A stretch of DNA of 64,000 bases from Arthrobacter rhizophilus. Lineage in GTDB: Bacteria; Actinomycetota; Actinomycetes; Actinomycetales; Micrococcaceae. Shown piece by piece: positions 36,284-46,140 of this stretch. The position numbers and the translations under genes are program-made. The stretch spans positions 1-64,000 of the forward strand of contig NZ_JAPFFT010000011.1 of assembly GCF_026241105.1 (NCBI RefSeq). The letters run 5' to 3'. Positions within the stretch are counted from its first letter, which is position 1, and every line of letters starts with the position of its first letter. The notes beneath the pieces are model-generated. The model was not told the origin of the DNA. It made no database searches and was given only the letters and a program-made list of their open reading frames with translations.

Positions 36284-36972
36284 ATCTCCTTATCGCGCCG
36301 CCGGGACAGCCAGACGACCAGGGCCAGGACGGCGGCGCCGCAGAGCACGGCAGGGCCGAAGCGGCGCGCGAGGACGGGCCACACGGCCGAGCCCAGATTC
36401 AACTCGGACGCCGGCGCGGAGGGTGCGACGGGCGCAGGTGCCGCCACAGGCTCCGCCGGAGGCTGGGATACCGCCGCCGGTTCGGGCTCCGCAGGACCTG
36501 CGGAGCCCGGCTCAACATCCCTTGAGGCCCCGCCGCCCGCCTTCCCGATCACGCACTGGACAAACTGGTCCAGCAACTTGTCCGAGATATCCTGGATGAC
36601 GCCGCGGCCGAATTGTGCTGGTTTGCCGGTGACGTTCATGTCTGTGGTCACGTCCACGGAGGTGCCGTCGCCGCCGGGCGTCAGCACGGCCGTCACCGTG
36701 GCGCCAGCGGTGCCGTTGCCGCGTTTGTCCTTCCCTGCGGCCGAAATGACCACCGTGTGCGTGGCCTCGTTGCGTTCGAGGAATTCACCGGTGCCGGTGT
36801 AAATCATGGCGATCGGCCCGAGCTTGACCTTGACCGTTCCAGTGAACTCGTCGCCGCTCACGGACGTGAGGGTCGCTCCCGGGAAACAGGGCGCGATATC
36901 TTCCAACTGGTTGAAGGAATGCCAGGTGTCCTCCAGCGAACTGGGAACCACGAAGTGATGTTTGAGTTCCAC
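36280..36972 (-). CDS. coxG: CoxG-type SRPBCC protein with C-terminal membrane anchor
   Basis: Residues 1-145 are the CoxG (CO dehydrogenase subunit G) SRPBCC domain, recognisable from the N-terminal LEDTWHSFNQLEDIAPCFPGATL and TDMNVTGKPAQFGRGVIQDISDKLL. A Pro/Ala-rich linker (about 150-195) and a transmembrane segment (about 205-222) follow, ending with an Arg-rich tail. CoxG recruits molybdenum hydroxylases to the membrane and binds quinone in mycobacterial CO dehydrogenase. It is the last gene of the operon, 22 bp after coxM. Confidence 0.9.
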   Translation of the reverse strand: MELKHHFVVPSSLEDTWHSFNQLEDIAPCFPGATLTSVSGDEFTGTVKVKLGPIAMIYTGTGEFLERNEATHTVVISAAGKDKRGNGTAGATVTAVLTPGGDGTSVDVTTDMNVTGKPAQFGRGVIQDISDKLLDQFVQCVIGKAGGGASRDVEPGSAGPAEPEPAAVSQPPAEPVAAPAPVAPSAPASELNLGSAVWPVLARRFGPAVLCGAAVLALVVWLSRRRDKEI

Positions 36973-36994
36973 GTCTCCCTCTCGCCGCGTTCCG

Positions 36995-37849
36995 CTAGAG
37001 CCCGGCGGCCGCGATGACGGCCCGCTTGGTCAGGACCTCAGCCAGGTGGCGGCGGTAGGCCGCGTCCCCATTGAGGTCGCTGGCAGGATCGGTCCCTTCG
37101 GCAGCGTGTGCGCTCGCGGTGGCGATCGCTTCCCGGGTCAGCGGGGCACCCACCAGTGCCTGTTCGACGGCGGCGGCCCGCACGGGCGTGCTGGCCATGT
37201 TGGTCAGACCGATCCGGGCCTCGGCGATGGTGCCGCCCTCCACCCGGACCATCGCGGCCACCGCGACGATGGACCATTGCTGGGCCACCCGGGTGAATTT
37301 CTCATAGTGCGCACCCCATCCGGTGTACTTCGGCACCCGAATATGGGTGAGGATCTCGCCGTCGTCGACGGCGGTGGTGAAGTAGCCCCGGAAGAAGTCC
37401 GCCGCTGCCACCCGGCGCTCTCCGTTCGGACCTGCCAGGATGAACGTCGCGTCCGCGGCCAGCACCGGCGCTGGCATGTCTCCCGCCGGGTCGGCGTGCA
37501 CGAGAGCGCCGCCGAACGTGCCCCGGTGGCGGACCTGCGGATCCGCGACCGTCGCCGCCGCCTTGGCCAGCAACGGCACATGCTCGGCAATCAGCGGGTC
37601 GTTGGCGATCTGATGGTGCGTCGTCATGGCTCCGATCAGCAGGGCATCGCCGTCGTCGCGCACCCCGGACAGCTCACCGATCCGGCCCAGATCAACCACC
37701 ATCGCCGGGTCGGCAAGGCGCAGTTTCATCACGGGGATCAGGCTTTGACCCCCGGCCAGCAGCTTCACGTCGTCGCCAGCGTCGGCCAGCGCGCCCAGCG
37801 CCTCCGCCACGGTAGCGGGCGCGGAGTAATCGAATGCGCTCGGAATCAT
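36995..37849 (-). CDS. coxM: Molybdenum hydroxylase FAD subunit (CoxM-like)
   Basis: This 284-residue FAD-binding middle subunit of the xanthine dehydrogenase/CO dehydrogenase family has the FAD motifs AGGQSLIPVMKLRL and RGTFGGALVHADPAGDMPA. The second is a TFGG version of the usual TIGG. The start overlaps the stop of coxL (ATGA). It passes electrons from the iron-sulfur subunit to the acceptor. Confidence 0.93.
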   Translation of the reverse strand: MIPSAFDYSAPATVAEALGALADAGDDVKLLAGGQSLIPVMKLRLADPAMVVDLGRIGELSGVRDDGDALLIGAMTTHHQIANDPLIAEHVPLLAKAAATVADPQVRHRGTFGGALVHADPAGDMPAPVLAADATFILAGPNGERRVAAADFFRGYFTTAVDDGEILTHIRVPKYTGWGAHYEKFTRVAQQWSIVAVAAMVRVEGGTIAEARIGLTNMASTPVRAAAVEQALVGAPLTREAIATASAHAAEGTDPASDLNGDAAYRRHLAEVLTKRAVIAAAGL

Positions 37850-40215
37850 TGCACACCTCCGGTCATTTTGGCTTCTTCAAGGGCGGCCCACACGCGCGAC
37901 GGCGAACAGGGCATTTTGATGTCCTTCACGCCCAGATGCCGCACTGCGTCCAGCACACCGTTGACAATGGCGGGCGTCGAGGCGATGGTTCCCGCCTCCC
38001 CGACTCCCTTGGCCCCCAGCTGGTTGGTGGTCGAAGGGGTCTCGGTGCGCGCCGTCGTGAAGTGCGGAAGATCCGGCGCGCTGGGTACCAGGTAGTCCAC
38101 AAACGAGCCCGTGACCAGGGTGCCGGCGTCGTCGTGCACGGCCTCCTCATAGAGGGCCTGCGCGATTCCCTGCGCCAGGCCGCCGTGGACCTGGCCTTCC
38201 ACAATCAGAGGATTGACCACCACCCCGACGTCGTCCACGCAGACGTATTTGCGGATGGTGACCCGACCGGTCTCGGTGTCCACTTCCATGGCGGCCAGAT
38301 GGGTGCCGTGCGGAAAGGAGAAGTTCTGCGGGTCGTAGGTGGCATCCGAGTCCAGATTGGGCTCAAACCCGTCCGGCAGGTTGTGCCCGGAGAAGGCGGC
38401 GAAAGCGATTTCACCGAGAGCCGTGGACTGATCGGTGCCCTTGACACTGAACTTGCCGTCCGCGAACTCGATGTCCTCTTCGCTGGCCTCCATCATGTGT
38501 GCGGCCACAATCTTGGCCTTCTCGATCACTTTGTCCGCCGCGGCCAGCACCGCCATGCCGCCGACGGTCAGCGACCGGGAGCCGTAGGTGTCCAGACCCC
38601 GCTGGGAGATCTGGGTGTCCCCATGCAGTACCTCGACATTTTCGAACGGCACTCCCAGCCTGTCAGCGACGAGCTGGCTCCACGCGGTTTCGTGGCCCTG
38701 GCCGTGGGCAGAGGATCCTGTGACCACCTCGATGTTGCCCGTGGGTAGCACCCGCACTTGGGCGTGCTCCCAGCCGCCGGCGGCGTAGCTGAGCGCGCCG
38801 AGCACCCGGGACGGAGCCAAGCCGCACATTTCGGTGAAAGTGGAGATGCCGATGCCGAGTTGGACGGGATCGTTGCTTTCGCGGCGCCGCGCCTGCTCGG
38901 CCCGGAGCTCGTCGTAGCCAAAGAGCTCCAGAGCCTTCGCAGTGGCCGCCTCGTAGTTGCCGCTGTCGTATTCGAGCCCGGCGACGGTTGTGAAGGGGAA
39001 TTCTTCGTGCTTGATCCAGTTCTTTTCCCGCACCGCCAAGGGATCCACGCCGAGTTCGACGGCGAGTTCGTCCATCAAGCGCTCGATCGCAAAGGTTGCT
39101 TCCGGTCGGCCTGCGCCGCGGTAGGCATCGGTCCACGCCTTGTTGGTGAAGAGGTTGGTGCATTCGAACCGATAGGCCGGGAACTTGTAGATGGAGTTGT
39201 ACATGAAGGCGCCCAGGATCGGGACCCCGGAAGTGACCAGGCCAAGGTAGGCTCCCATGTCCGCCAGCAGATGCACATCCAGCCCGGTGACGATCCCTTC
39301 CTTAGTGGCCGAGAGCTTCACCTTCTGCACCTGGGCACGGCCGTGGTGGGCCGCCATGAGGGATTCGCTGCGGGTCTCGGTGTACTTGCATGGTTTGCCG
39401 GTGTGCCGGGCCGCAAGCACCGTGATGGCTTCCTCGGGGGTCACCTGCAGTTTTCCGCCGAAGCCGCCGCCGACGTCGGGGGCGATCACGCGCACCTTGC
39501 TTTCCGGGATGCCCAAGGTCAGCGCCAGCATGAGCCGCAGAATATGCGGTATCTGGGTGGCCGACCACACGGTGATCTGCTCACCCGTAGGGTCCACCAC
39601 GGTCGATCGGGGCTCCATGAAGGCCGGGATGAGCCGCTGCTGGTAAAACGTACGCTCAATGAGGACTTCGGCACCGTCGAGCGCCTCGGCGATCGGTTTG
39701 CCGGTGCCGGCCTCGCCCGAGTCAAAGACCCAAGTAGCTGATTTGTTGGTGCCCAGGTCCGGGTGGGCCAGCACCTCATCCTTCAAAGCCTCCTCCAGAT
39801 CCAGGACAACAGGCAACTCCTCATAGCTGACATCGACCAGTTCGACTGCGTCGCGGGCGGCGGCGGCACTGCGGGCAATGATGCAAGCAACCACTTCACC
39901 AGCAAAAGCCACGGCATCGACGGCGATTGCCGGGTGAGCTGGGGCCTTTTGGTCCGGCGTTATCGGCCAGGCGTTGGGCAGGCTTCCCTGCTGGGCGGCC
40001 ACATCGGCTCCGGTAAGCACGGCAACGACGCCGGGTGAAGACTTCGCGGCGGAGGCATCGATCGAAGTGATCTTCGCGTGCGCGAATGGACTGCGCACCA
40101 TGGCCAGATGCAGCATGCCGGGCAGTGTGATGTTGTCCGTATATCGCGAGCGCCCTGTGATGAGATGGGCATCTTCCTTGCGGAGGCGGGCCCTGCCGAC
40201 TTCGGTGACGGTCAT
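37846..40215 (-). CDS. coxL: Molybdenum hydroxylase large subunit, form II CoxL-like
   Basis: This 789-residue molybdopterin-cytosine-dinucleotide subunit has the start ATG at 40215, which overlaps the coxS stop; a longer in-frame reading upstream is the wrong-frame image of coxS. Family landmarks are [22 protein letters not shown] near the N-terminus, [27 protein letters not shown] and the C-terminal [21 protein letters not shown] with the catalytic Glu. The active-site loop reads AYRGAGR (residues 364-370), the form II signature, not the AYXCSFR of true aerobic CO dehydrogenase, so the Cu-binding cysteine is absent. The substrate is probably an aldehyde, purine or N-heterocycle, not CO. Confidence 0.93.
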   Translation of the reverse strand: MTVTEVGRARLRKEDAHLITGRSRYTDNITLPGMLHLAMVRSPFAHAKITSIDASAAKSSPGVVAVLTGADVAAQQGSLPNAWPITPDQKAPAHPAIAVDAVAFAGEVVACIIARSAAAARDAVELVDVSYEELPVVLDLEEALKDEVLAHPDLGTNKSATWVFDSGEAGTGKPIAEALDGAEVLIERTFYQQRLIPAFMEPRSTVVDPTGEQITVWSATQIPHILRLMLALTLGIPESKVRVIAPDVGGGFGGKLQVTPEEAITVLAARHTGKPCKYTETRSESLMAAHHGRAQVQKVKLSATKEGIVTGLDVHLLADMGAYLGLVTSGVPILGAFMYNSIYKFPAYRFECTNLFTNKAWTDAYRGAGRPEATFAIERLMDELAVELGVDPLAVREKNWIKHEEFPFTTVAGLEYDSGNYEAATAKALELFGYDELRAEQARRRESNDPVQLGIGISTFTEMCGLAPSRVLGALSYAAGGWEHAQVRVLPTGNIEVVTGSSAHGQGHETAWSQLVADRLGVPFENVEVLHGDTQISQRGLDTYGSRSLTVGGMAVLAAADKVIEKAKIVAAHMMEASEEDIEFADGKFSVKGTDQSTALGEIAFAAFSGHNLPDGFEPNLDSDATYDPQNFSFPHGTHLAAMEVDTETGRVTIRKYVCVDDVGVVVNPLIVEGQVHGGLAQGIAQALYEEAVHDDAGTLVTGSFVDYLVPSAPDLPHFTTARTETPSTTNQLGAKGVGEAGTIASTPAIVNGVLDAVRHLGVKDIKMPCSPSRVWAALEEAKMTGGVQ

Positions 40216-40742
40216 GCCACACCTGCCGTTTCCGTTTCGTCGCTGTCCGCGGACAGCGTGCTGTTCGAGGAAACCGTGCCGTCCGCAGCGGCCTGGACCG
40301 CCGCGACAATGTTCTGGTACCCGGTGCATCGGCAGAGGTTCCCCTCCAGGCCGTCCCGGATTTCCTGCTCGGTGGGGTGCGGGTTTTCGGCCAGCAGGGA
40401 TGCCGACTGCATGATCATGCCGGGTGTGCAAAAGCCGCATTGCAGCGCATGGCATTGGTGGAAGGCCTGCTGCAGCGGGGCGAGTTTTCCGTCCCGGGCC
40501 AGGCCTTCGATGGTGGTGACGCTGTGGCCGTCTGCCTGAACCGCGAACATGGTGCAGGATTTGACGCTGACACCGTCCAGATGGACGGTGCAGGCGCCGC
40601 AGTTGGTAGTGTCGCAGCCGATCAATGTGCCGGTCTTGCCAAGCCGTTCGCGCAGGTATTGGACCAGCAGCAATCGTGGCTCGACATTGTCGGTGTAGCT
40701 CACATCATCGACTTCGACGGTGATCGTCTTGGAACTCGCCAT
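40212..40742 (-). CDS. coxS: Molybdenum hydroxylase [2Fe-2S] subunit (CoxS-like)
   Basis: This 176-residue small subunit has two [2Fe-2S] clusters. The plant-ferredoxin-type set is [16 protein letters not shown] with a further Cys in KSCTMF, and the alpha-helical set is CGFCTPGM and CRCTGYQNI. The C-terminal Ser/Asp/Glu tail beyond residue 155 is unusual for the family. It is the first of the structural subunit genes, with coxL overlapping its stop. Confidence 0.94.
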   Translation of the reverse strand: MASSKTITVEVDDVSYTDNVEPRLLLVQYLRERLGKTGTLIGCDTTNCGACTVHLDGVSVKSCTMFAVQADGHSVTTIEGLARDGKLAPLQQAFHQCHALQCGFCTPGMIMQSASLLAENPHPTEQEIRDGLEGNLCRCTGYQNIVAAVQAAADGTVSSNSTLSADSDETETAGVA

Positions 40743-40832
40743 TGGGATCTCCTGTCGCTTGGAGGACGAGCACGACCGCCCGGCATCCAGTCCTGATGTG
40801 ACACAGGTTACTCCTCGGAGAAGGCGAGCGCC

Positions 40833-42005
40833 TTAGGTCGACTTGAGTTCGTACCCCGCATCCTCGTGGTCCGCGTCAGCCGTGGGCTCGTGGTGGATCC
40901 GGGCTTCCATGGTGCTCAATCTTCGGCCGCCGCCACCCCAGTGCAAGGCAATGATTTCGGCGGCGATGGAGACGGCTGTTTCCTCCGGCGTACGGGACCC
41001 CAAGTCCAGGCCGATCGGGCTTGAGAGCCGGGCCAGCTCGGCCTCCGTAAGGCCCGCCTCGCGCAGCCGTTCCAAGCGGTCGTGGTGCGTGCGCCGGGAT
41101 CCCATCGCCCCCACATAGGCCACGTCCTGGCGCAGCGCCAACTCCAGCAGCGGCACGTCGAATTTTGGATCATGGGTGAGCACACAGATCACCGTGCGCT
41201 GATCCACCTGGCCGGCAGCGATCTGCGCCTGGAGGTAGCGGTGCGGCCATTCCACCACTACCTCGTCCGCCTGCGGGAACCGGGCAGCCGTTGCGAAAAC
41301 CGCGCGTGCGTCACAGACAGTCACCCGGTAGCCCAGGAAGCTGCCCTGCTTGGCGACGGCTGCGGCAAAGTCAATCGCGCCGAACACCAGCATCCGCGGT
41401 TGTGGGGCGAAACTGAGGGCAAATACGCGCATGCCCTCCCCGCGCCGCTGACCGTCCGGTCCATACATCAGGGTGGCGTTGCGGCCCGCGGCCAGCAGGC
41501 CTTGGACGTCGTCGCAGACCGCATGGTCGGCACGCTCGCTGCCCAGGGAGCCGACGAACCCCTCCGGGCGGACCACCAAGTGGCGGCCCAGCCATGCCGG
41601 ATCGGGGTGTTCGATCACGGTGACCACCGACACCGGCCGGCCGGCGCCGACGTCGTCCGCCACCTGCGGCAATTCCGGGAAGATCCTGGTGGAGACCGGC
41701 TCAACAAAAATGTCCAGGATTCCGCCGCAGGTCAAGCCAACCTCGAACGCAGCGTCGTCACTGATGCCGTAGCGCTGGAGCACCGGCCGGCCAGATTGGA
41801 CCACCTTGGTGGCCAGTTCGTAGAGCGCGCCTTCAACGCAGCCGCCGGACACCGAGCCGACCGCACTGCCGTCGGCGTCGACCATCATGGCGGCCCCGGC
41901 CGGTCGCGGTGCGGAACGGAAGGTGCGAACCACTGTTCCGAGTCCTACTGTGTGGCCGGCCACTATGGCGGCGACCAGATCGTCCAAGACCTCACGCATT
42001 GGCAA
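40833..42005 (-). CDS. XdhC/CoxI-family molybdenum hydroxylase maturation factor
   Basis: This protein has about 390 residues. The N-terminal XdhC/CoxI domain has PRPAGAAMMVDADGSAVGSVSGGCVEG and GLTCGGILDIFVEPV. The C-terminal Rossmann-like domain has MLVFGAIDFAAAVAKQGSFLGYRVTVCDAR and YVGAMGSRRTHHDRLERL. XdhC proteins bind the molybdenum cofactor and help insert or sulfurate it in molybdenum hydroxylases. It overlaps coxE by 14 bp (or 8 bp if Met3 is the start) and is separated from coxS by 90 bp. Confidence 0.92.
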   Translation of the reverse strand: MPMREVLDDLVAAIVAGHTVGLGTVVRTFRSAPRPAGAAMMVDADGSAVGSVSGGCVEGALYELATKVVQSGRPVLQRYGISDDAAFEVGLTCGGILDIFVEPVSTRIFPELPQVADDVGAGRPVSVVTVIEHPDPAWLGRHLVVRPEGFVGSLGSERADHAVCDDVQGLLAAGRNATLMYGPDGQRRGEGMRVFALSFAPQPRMLVFGAIDFAAAVAKQGSFLGYRVTVCDARAVFATAARFPQADEVVVEWPHRYLQAQIAAGQVDQRTVICVLTHDPKFDVPLLELALRQDVAYVGAMGSRRTHHDRLERLREAGLTEAELARLSSPIGLDLGSRTPEETAVSIAAEIIALHWGGGGRRLSTMEARIHHEPTADADHEDAGYELKST

Positions 42006-43107
42006 CCACGTCCAACAACTCCTCGAAGCTCTGCATTGAGTGTCCCCCTATAAAGAAGTCAACGTGCGGCAGCACCGCCCTGATTCCCAGCTGCAGGGGC
42101 TGGTACCCAGCTTTGCCCCGGTGCGGGTTGGCCCAAATGATCCGCCTGGCCAAATGGTGCAGCCGTTCGGCCTGGCGTCCCAGCAGTGCCGGGTCGCCGC
42201 GCTCCCAGCCGTCACTGGCAATCACGACGACGGCGCCGCGCACCATCACGCGCTGGCCCCAGCGGTCGTTGAACGCACGCATCACCTCTCCAAGCCGGGT
42301 TCCACCGGACCAGTCAGGGACGGCGCGGCCGGCGAGGGCCAGGGCATTGTCGGGGTCCGGCACCCTTAGTGCGCTTGTCACCCTGGTCAGACGGGTGCCC
42401 AACGTGAACACCTCCACCTGGCGCGGGGCGGCTTCCACTACCCGGTGGGCCAAGCGCAGCAGGCTGTCCGCATAGGGCGCCATCGAGCCCGAAATGTCGA
42501 TCAACCAGACCATGCGGCGGGGTTTGCGCGGCGCCCGGGCACGGCGCAGCGGCCCCGGTTCCCCGCCGCGCCGCAGTTGGTCGCGCAGGGTTCGCACGCG
42601 GTCCACGTCGCCGTGCCGGTCGAGATGCTTGCGCCGGGTCTGCCGGGTGGGCACGCGCACCGGCAGCTCCTCGAACATACGGCGCAGAAGCGCCCGCTCG
42701 GTGTCGTCCAGGATGGCGACATCGCGGTGCCGCAGCAGCTCCCGGCGGCTGGCGAGCGCCCGCAACTGTTCCCGCCCACCTTCCGGGCCGCCGTCGTCGT
42801 TGTCCAAAGCGGCAGCGCTGACGGTTGTTGCGGAGGCCTCCAGACGTTGGGCGGCAGAATGTTCAACCGCGAACCAGGCCTCAAAGGTCCGCTGGTAAGC
42901 GGGCAAATCCTCCGGAGAGGCACACAGAGTGGCCCGCCCGGCCCAGAACACGTCCGAACGGCGGTCCAGCGCGAGCCTGCCAACGGCTTCGACGAAACTG
43001 CGCGACCGGTCCGCGGTCACTTTCACGCCGGCCGCGCGCACCGCAGCAGCAAAGGCCAGCAGAATTTCCTCGGCGCTGTGTTCTGGGCTCTGTCCGGCCG
43101 GTGGCAT
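41992..43107 (-). CDS. coxE: CoxE-like VWA-domain maturation protein
   Basis: This protein of about 371 residues has a C-terminal von Willebrand factor A domain holding the MIDAS sequence DISGSMAPYADS and IASDGWERGDP. A charged N-terminal region rich in Arg precedes it. CoxE works with the MoxR-type ATPase CoxD in maturing the molybdenum hydroxylase centre. The upstream extension of this frame lies inside coxD and is not real. ATG at 43107, four bases after the coxD stop, is the natural start, although its ribosome binding site is weak. Confidence 0.9.
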   Translation of the reverse strand: MPPAGQSPEHSAEEILLAFAAAVRAAGVKVTADRSRSFVEAVGRLALDRRSDVFWAGRATLCASPEDLPAYQRTFEAWFAVEHSAAQRLEASATTVSAAALDNDDGGPEGGREQLRALASRRELLRHRDVAILDDTERALLRRMFEELPVRVPTRQTRRKHLDRHGDVDRVRTLRDQLRRGGEPGPLRRARAPRKPRRMVWLIDISGSMAPYADSLLRLAHRVVEAAPRQVEVFTLGTRLTRVTSALRVPDPDNALALAGRAVPDWSGGTRLGEVMRAFNDRWGQRVMVRGAVVVIASDGWERGDPALLGRQAERLHHLARRIIWANPHRGKAGYQPLQLGIRAVLPHVDFFIGGHSMQSFEELLDVVANA

Positions 43108-43111
43108 GGGC

Positions 43112-43996
43112 TCAGCCGAGCATCCGGGACAGGGCCGCCGAGACCCGTTCGGTGTCTTCGCGGTACTTGCACAGCGCGCCGATGCTGGCCGCGGCCGAGG
43201 CCAGATCAAGCTCGGCCCGGCCGAGCTGATGCAGAGCGCGCGCCCAGTCCAGGGTTTCGGCCACGCCGGGAGGCTTGAGCACGTCGTCGGTGACCCGGAT
43301 CTGCTGCACCACGCGCACCACCTGCTCGGCAAGGAGCGCGGGCACCTGGGGGAGCCGGGTACGCACGATTTCCACTTCGCGGGCCAGCCCCGGGTGGTCG
43401 ATCCAGTGGTAGAGGCACCGGCGTTTGAGCGCATCGTGCAGGTCACGGGTCCGGTTGGAAGTGAGCACTACAATCGGCGCAGTGTCCGCTTTGACCGTGC
43501 CGAACTCGGGGATGGAGACCTGGTATGTGGAGAGCACTTCCAGCAGGAACGCCTCGAACTCGTCATCGGCCCGGTCGATTTCGTCGATCAGCAACACGGC
43601 CGGGCTTTGCTGCAGCGCCTTGAGGATGGGCCGGGCCAGCAGGAACCGTTTGTCGTAAAGCGAGCTTTCCAGCTCGGACACGCTCATTCCCGAGCCGCCG
43701 CTGGCCTCCACGCTGCGCAGATGCAGGATTTGGGCAGTGAAGTCCCAGTCATACAGTGCCTGCGCGGCATCGATTCCCTCATAGCACTGCAAGCGGATCA
43801 GCGGCAGTCCGAAAGCCTCTGCCAGGGCCTCGGCCAGGGAGGTTTTGCCGGTGCCGGGTTCGCCCTCCAGAAGCAGCGGCCGTTCCATGCTCAGGGCGAG
43901 GTAGCCGATGGTGGCCAGGCCCTCATCGGCGAGGTAACCGGTGGCGGCCAGCATTTCGGCCAGCGCTGTGGCGGAGCTGATCGACGTCTGCGTCAT
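43112..43996 (-). CDS. coxD: MoxR-type AAA+ ATPase (CoxD-like)
   Basis: This is a 294-residue AAA+ chaperone-type ATPase with Walker A GEPGTGKTSLAEAL (residues about 41-54), Walker B VLLIDEIDRAD, sensor 1 VLTSNRTRDLHDAL and the typical RRCLYHWIDHPG segment of MoxR proteins. It forms a pair with the VWA protein encoded next to it. In CO dehydrogenase systems CoxD acts in post-translational assembly of the active site. It lies 42 bp after moaA in the same orientation. Confidence 0.93.
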   Translation of the reverse strand: MTQTSISSATALAEMLAATGYLADEGLATIGYLALSMERPLLLEGEPGTGKTSLAEALAEAFGLPLIRLQCYEGIDAAQALYDWDFTAQILHLRSVEASGGSGMSVSELESSLYDKRFLLARPILKALQQSPAVLLIDEIDRADDEFEAFLLEVLSTYQVSIPEFGTVKADTAPIVVLTSNRTRDLHDALKRRCLYHWIDHPGLAREVEIVRTRLPQVPALLAEQVVRVVQQIRVTDDVLKPPGVAETLDWARALHQLGRAELDLASAAASIGALCKYREDTERVSAALSRMLG

Positions 43997-44038
43997 GGCA
44001 CCAGCATAGGGTCACTTGCTGGGGCACGTTCGGCTGGG

Positions 44039-45100
44039 CTACCCGCCGATGTACGACATCTCGATCTTGTGTGCCGCGGCGGGGTCTTTAGGTGTGTGGG
44101 AAACGTCCCGCGGTGTGCGGGCACCGCGCAGTTCCGAGTAGCGGTCCGTGCGGCCGCCCCACAGCGCGGACAACGCCGTCGAAAGCTCGACGTCGGACGC
44201 GCCGCCCCTCAGGAGCGCCCTCAGGTCGGTGCCGGCCGTGGCAAAGAGGCAGGTGAACAGCTTGCCATCGGCGGAGAGCCGGGCCCGCGTGCAGCCGTGG
44301 CAGAATGCCTGGGTCACGCTGGAAATGACGCCGATTTCGCCGCTACCGTCTGCGTAGCGCCAGCGGTCCGAGGTCTCGCCGGGGTAGTTGGGCACCACTG
44401 CCTCCAGCGGGAACACCGCATTGATGCGGGCCAGAATCTCGGCAGAGGGCACCACTTCATCCATTTTCCAGCCGTTGGACGCACCCACGTCCATGTACTC
44501 GATGAACCGCAGAATGAACCCGGTTCCCTTGAAGTGGCTTGCCATGGGAAGGACGTCCTGGTCGTTGGTCCCGCGCTTGACCACCATGTTGATCTTCACC
44601 GGTCCCAGGCCGACCGCTTGGGCGACGTCCGCGGCGTGCAGGACCTTGGCAACGGGATAGCCGACGTCGTTCATGGCCTGGAAGGTTTCCTCCCGGAGGG
44701 AGTCAAGGGACACCGTTACCCGGTTCAGCCCGGCGTCCTTGAGGGCTTGGGCCTTCTGGGCCAGGACCGAGCCGTTCGTAGTCATCGCCAGGTCCGGCGC
44801 CAGCCCGTCGGGAGTGCGCAACGAGGCCAGCATCCGGACCAGTTCCTCGATGTCCTTCCGCAGCAGGGGTTCCCCGCCGGTCAGCCGGATCTTCCGCACT
44901 CCATGCCCGACGGCGATCGAGGCCAGCCGGGTGATTTCCTCAAACGTGAGCAATTGGTCCCGGGGCATGAAAACGAAATCCCTGCCGAAAATCTCCTTGG
45001 GCATGCAATAGACGCAACGGAAATTGCAGCGGTCCGTGACGGAAATCCGCAGGTCCCGCAGGGGCCGGCGGAAGGTGTCGGTGATGGAATTGGAGTCCAT
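44039..45100 (-). CDS. moaA: GTP 3',8-cyclase MoaA
   Basis: This radical SAM enzyme starts molybdenum cofactor synthesis from [11 protein letters not shown] (Cys25, Cys29, Cys32) is the SAM cluster site, and [10 protein letters not shown] is the SAM-binding glycine motif. C-terminal cysteines ([21 protein letters not shown]) hold the second cluster, and the protein ends in GG as MoaA should. ATG at 45100 follows GAGAGG at good spacing, while the TTG further upstream is less likely. Its position at the head of the cox operon suggests that cofactor supply is tied to expression of the molybdenum hydroxylase. Confidence 0.95.
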   Translation of the reverse strand: MDSNSITDTFRRPLRDLRISVTDRCNFRCVYCMPKEIFGRDFVFMPRDQLLTFEEITRLASIAVGHGVRKIRLTGGEPLLRKDIEELVRMLASLRTPDGLAPDLAMTTNGSVLAQKAQALKDAGLNRVTVSLDSLREETFQAMNDVGYPVAKVLHAADVAQAVGLGPVKINMVVKRGTNDQDVLPMASHFKGTGFILRFIEYMDVGASNGWKMDEVVPSAEILARINAVFPLEAVVPNYPGETSDRWRYADGSGEIGVISSVTQAFCHGCTRARLSADGKLFTCLFATAGTDLRALLRGGASDVELSTALSALWGGRTDRYSELRGARTPRDVSHTPKDPAAAHKIEMSYIGG

Positions 45101-45225
45101 GCAGCGCCCTCTCAACGCGGTAGGAGTGCCAAGCGCTTGTGCCTCTCCCAGCGTATGCCCGGTCCCGAGCGCTCACAATGGACGTTTGGCTGAATCGCGG
45201 CTGCCCCCGTTCCTAGTGGGCGTCC

Positions 45226-46116
45226 CTACCTAGAAGCAGCGTCGGCTGCGACTCTCTTGAGCGGTGACGCGGCAGTCGCGTAGACGAAGTCCATCTGTTG
45301 GTATAGAGCCAAGGACGGTTGCCTGTTCATGTGATCACAAACTCGGATGCCCCCAACTTTCCGCCCGTCCGCGTTCAGGTACCGGCTCTCAAGAAGACGG
45401 AGCCGGGCGCCGTAGCGGTCTCTGATGATGTCGTATGCGGAGTCGATGTGAACGTTGTCCAATAGTGAGTTGCAGTAGCTGGCACAGGCCATGGGGAACA
45501 GAAACGCAGAGGCCAAGATGTCCGCTATTTGAAGAACCACGTGCGCGTCGCTGTGTCCAAAGACCGGCGCTTCGATTAGATGAGGGTACGGGTCCCCTCC
45601 GCGGCGGAACCGTTGAGTTGTTACGGTGTGGACGCTTGGAACGTTCTTACTCTTCGTCCGGGCATCCAGGATCATCGTTCCTTCGACTTGAGCGGTCCTA
45701 AGCTGTGCTTCGAATTGCTCTGCTATTGAGACCACAGCGTCCGAGTAGACCCAGCGCTTAAGCGGCGCCTGCCCTTTAATGAAGATCTCACCGACAATGG
45801 ACACGCCGTGCTCTTCCAGGAGGTTCATGACCTTGTCCAGAAATCCAATTGCTCTGCGCACTGCTCGGCGCTTGCCGGACCTGATGTCTTTCCGGAGCTC
45901 GCTTCCTTTGACTTCGAATCGAATCAGTTCTGAAAGCATCACGGAATCCGAGCCGATTACTGGGTTGAACTCCTTCTTGATTTGAAGGAAGTCCATGATG
46001 AGGGTCTTGGCTCTTGTGTGGTTCACTACCAAGCCTGCGATCACGAGCACCGGCGGATCTGTGGGTGTCCTAAGGGGTTGCTCGTCGCCTGATTCATCGA
46101 TGTAGCAGACCAACAT
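45226..46116 (-). CDS. DUF3800 protein at the edge of the accessory island
   Basis: This protein of about 296 residues begins CYIDESGDEQ and has HVVLQIADILASAFLF near the middle, the two hallmarks of DUF3800, which has an RNase H-like fold. The role is unknown. GC is clearly lower than in moaA next door, so the left boundary of the accessory island probably lies between 45101 and 45226. Two perfect inverted repeats lie just upstream of the start (46141-46192). It is much longer than the DUF3800 protein at 10885 and not obviously a duplicate of it. Confidence 0.87.
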   Translation of the reverse strand: MLVCYIDESGDEQPLRTPTDPPVLVIAGLVVNHTRAKTLIMDFLQIKKEFNPVIGSDSVMLSELIRFEVKGSELRKDIRSGKRRAVRRAIGFLDKVMNLLEEHGVSIVGEIFIKGQAPLKRWVYSDAVVSIAEQFEAQLRTAQVEGTMILDARTKSKNVPSVHTVTTQRFRRGGDPYPHLIEAPVFGHSDAHVVLQIADILASAFLFPMACASYCNSLLDNVHIDSAYDIIRDRYGARLRLLESRYLNADGRKVGGIRVCDHMNRQPSLALYQQMDFVYATAASPLKRVAADAASR

Positions 46117-46140
46117 TTATAACGCCCCCGGTAGATACAA

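Noticed and set aside
40216..40455. N-terminal extension of coxL by 80 codons
   Set aside because: This is a different frame of the coxS gene. The ATG at 40215 overlaps the coxS stop, as expected for this operon.
37846..40742. Annotation of the cox operon as aerobic CO dehydrogenase
   Set aside because: The large subunit has AYRGAGR and lacks the AYXCSFR loop with the copper-binding cysteine, so only a form II molybdenum hydroxylase can be supported.
42929..45193. Plus-strand open frame of 754 codons
   Set aside because: It runs antisense across coxE, coxD and moaA, three well-supported genes, and has no protein-like features.
45101..45225. Search for a duplicate of the tRNA-Ser 3' end as the left attachment site
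   Set aside because: No stretch here or in nearby noncoding DNA matches the last 15-20 bases of the tRNA, so no att site is claimed.
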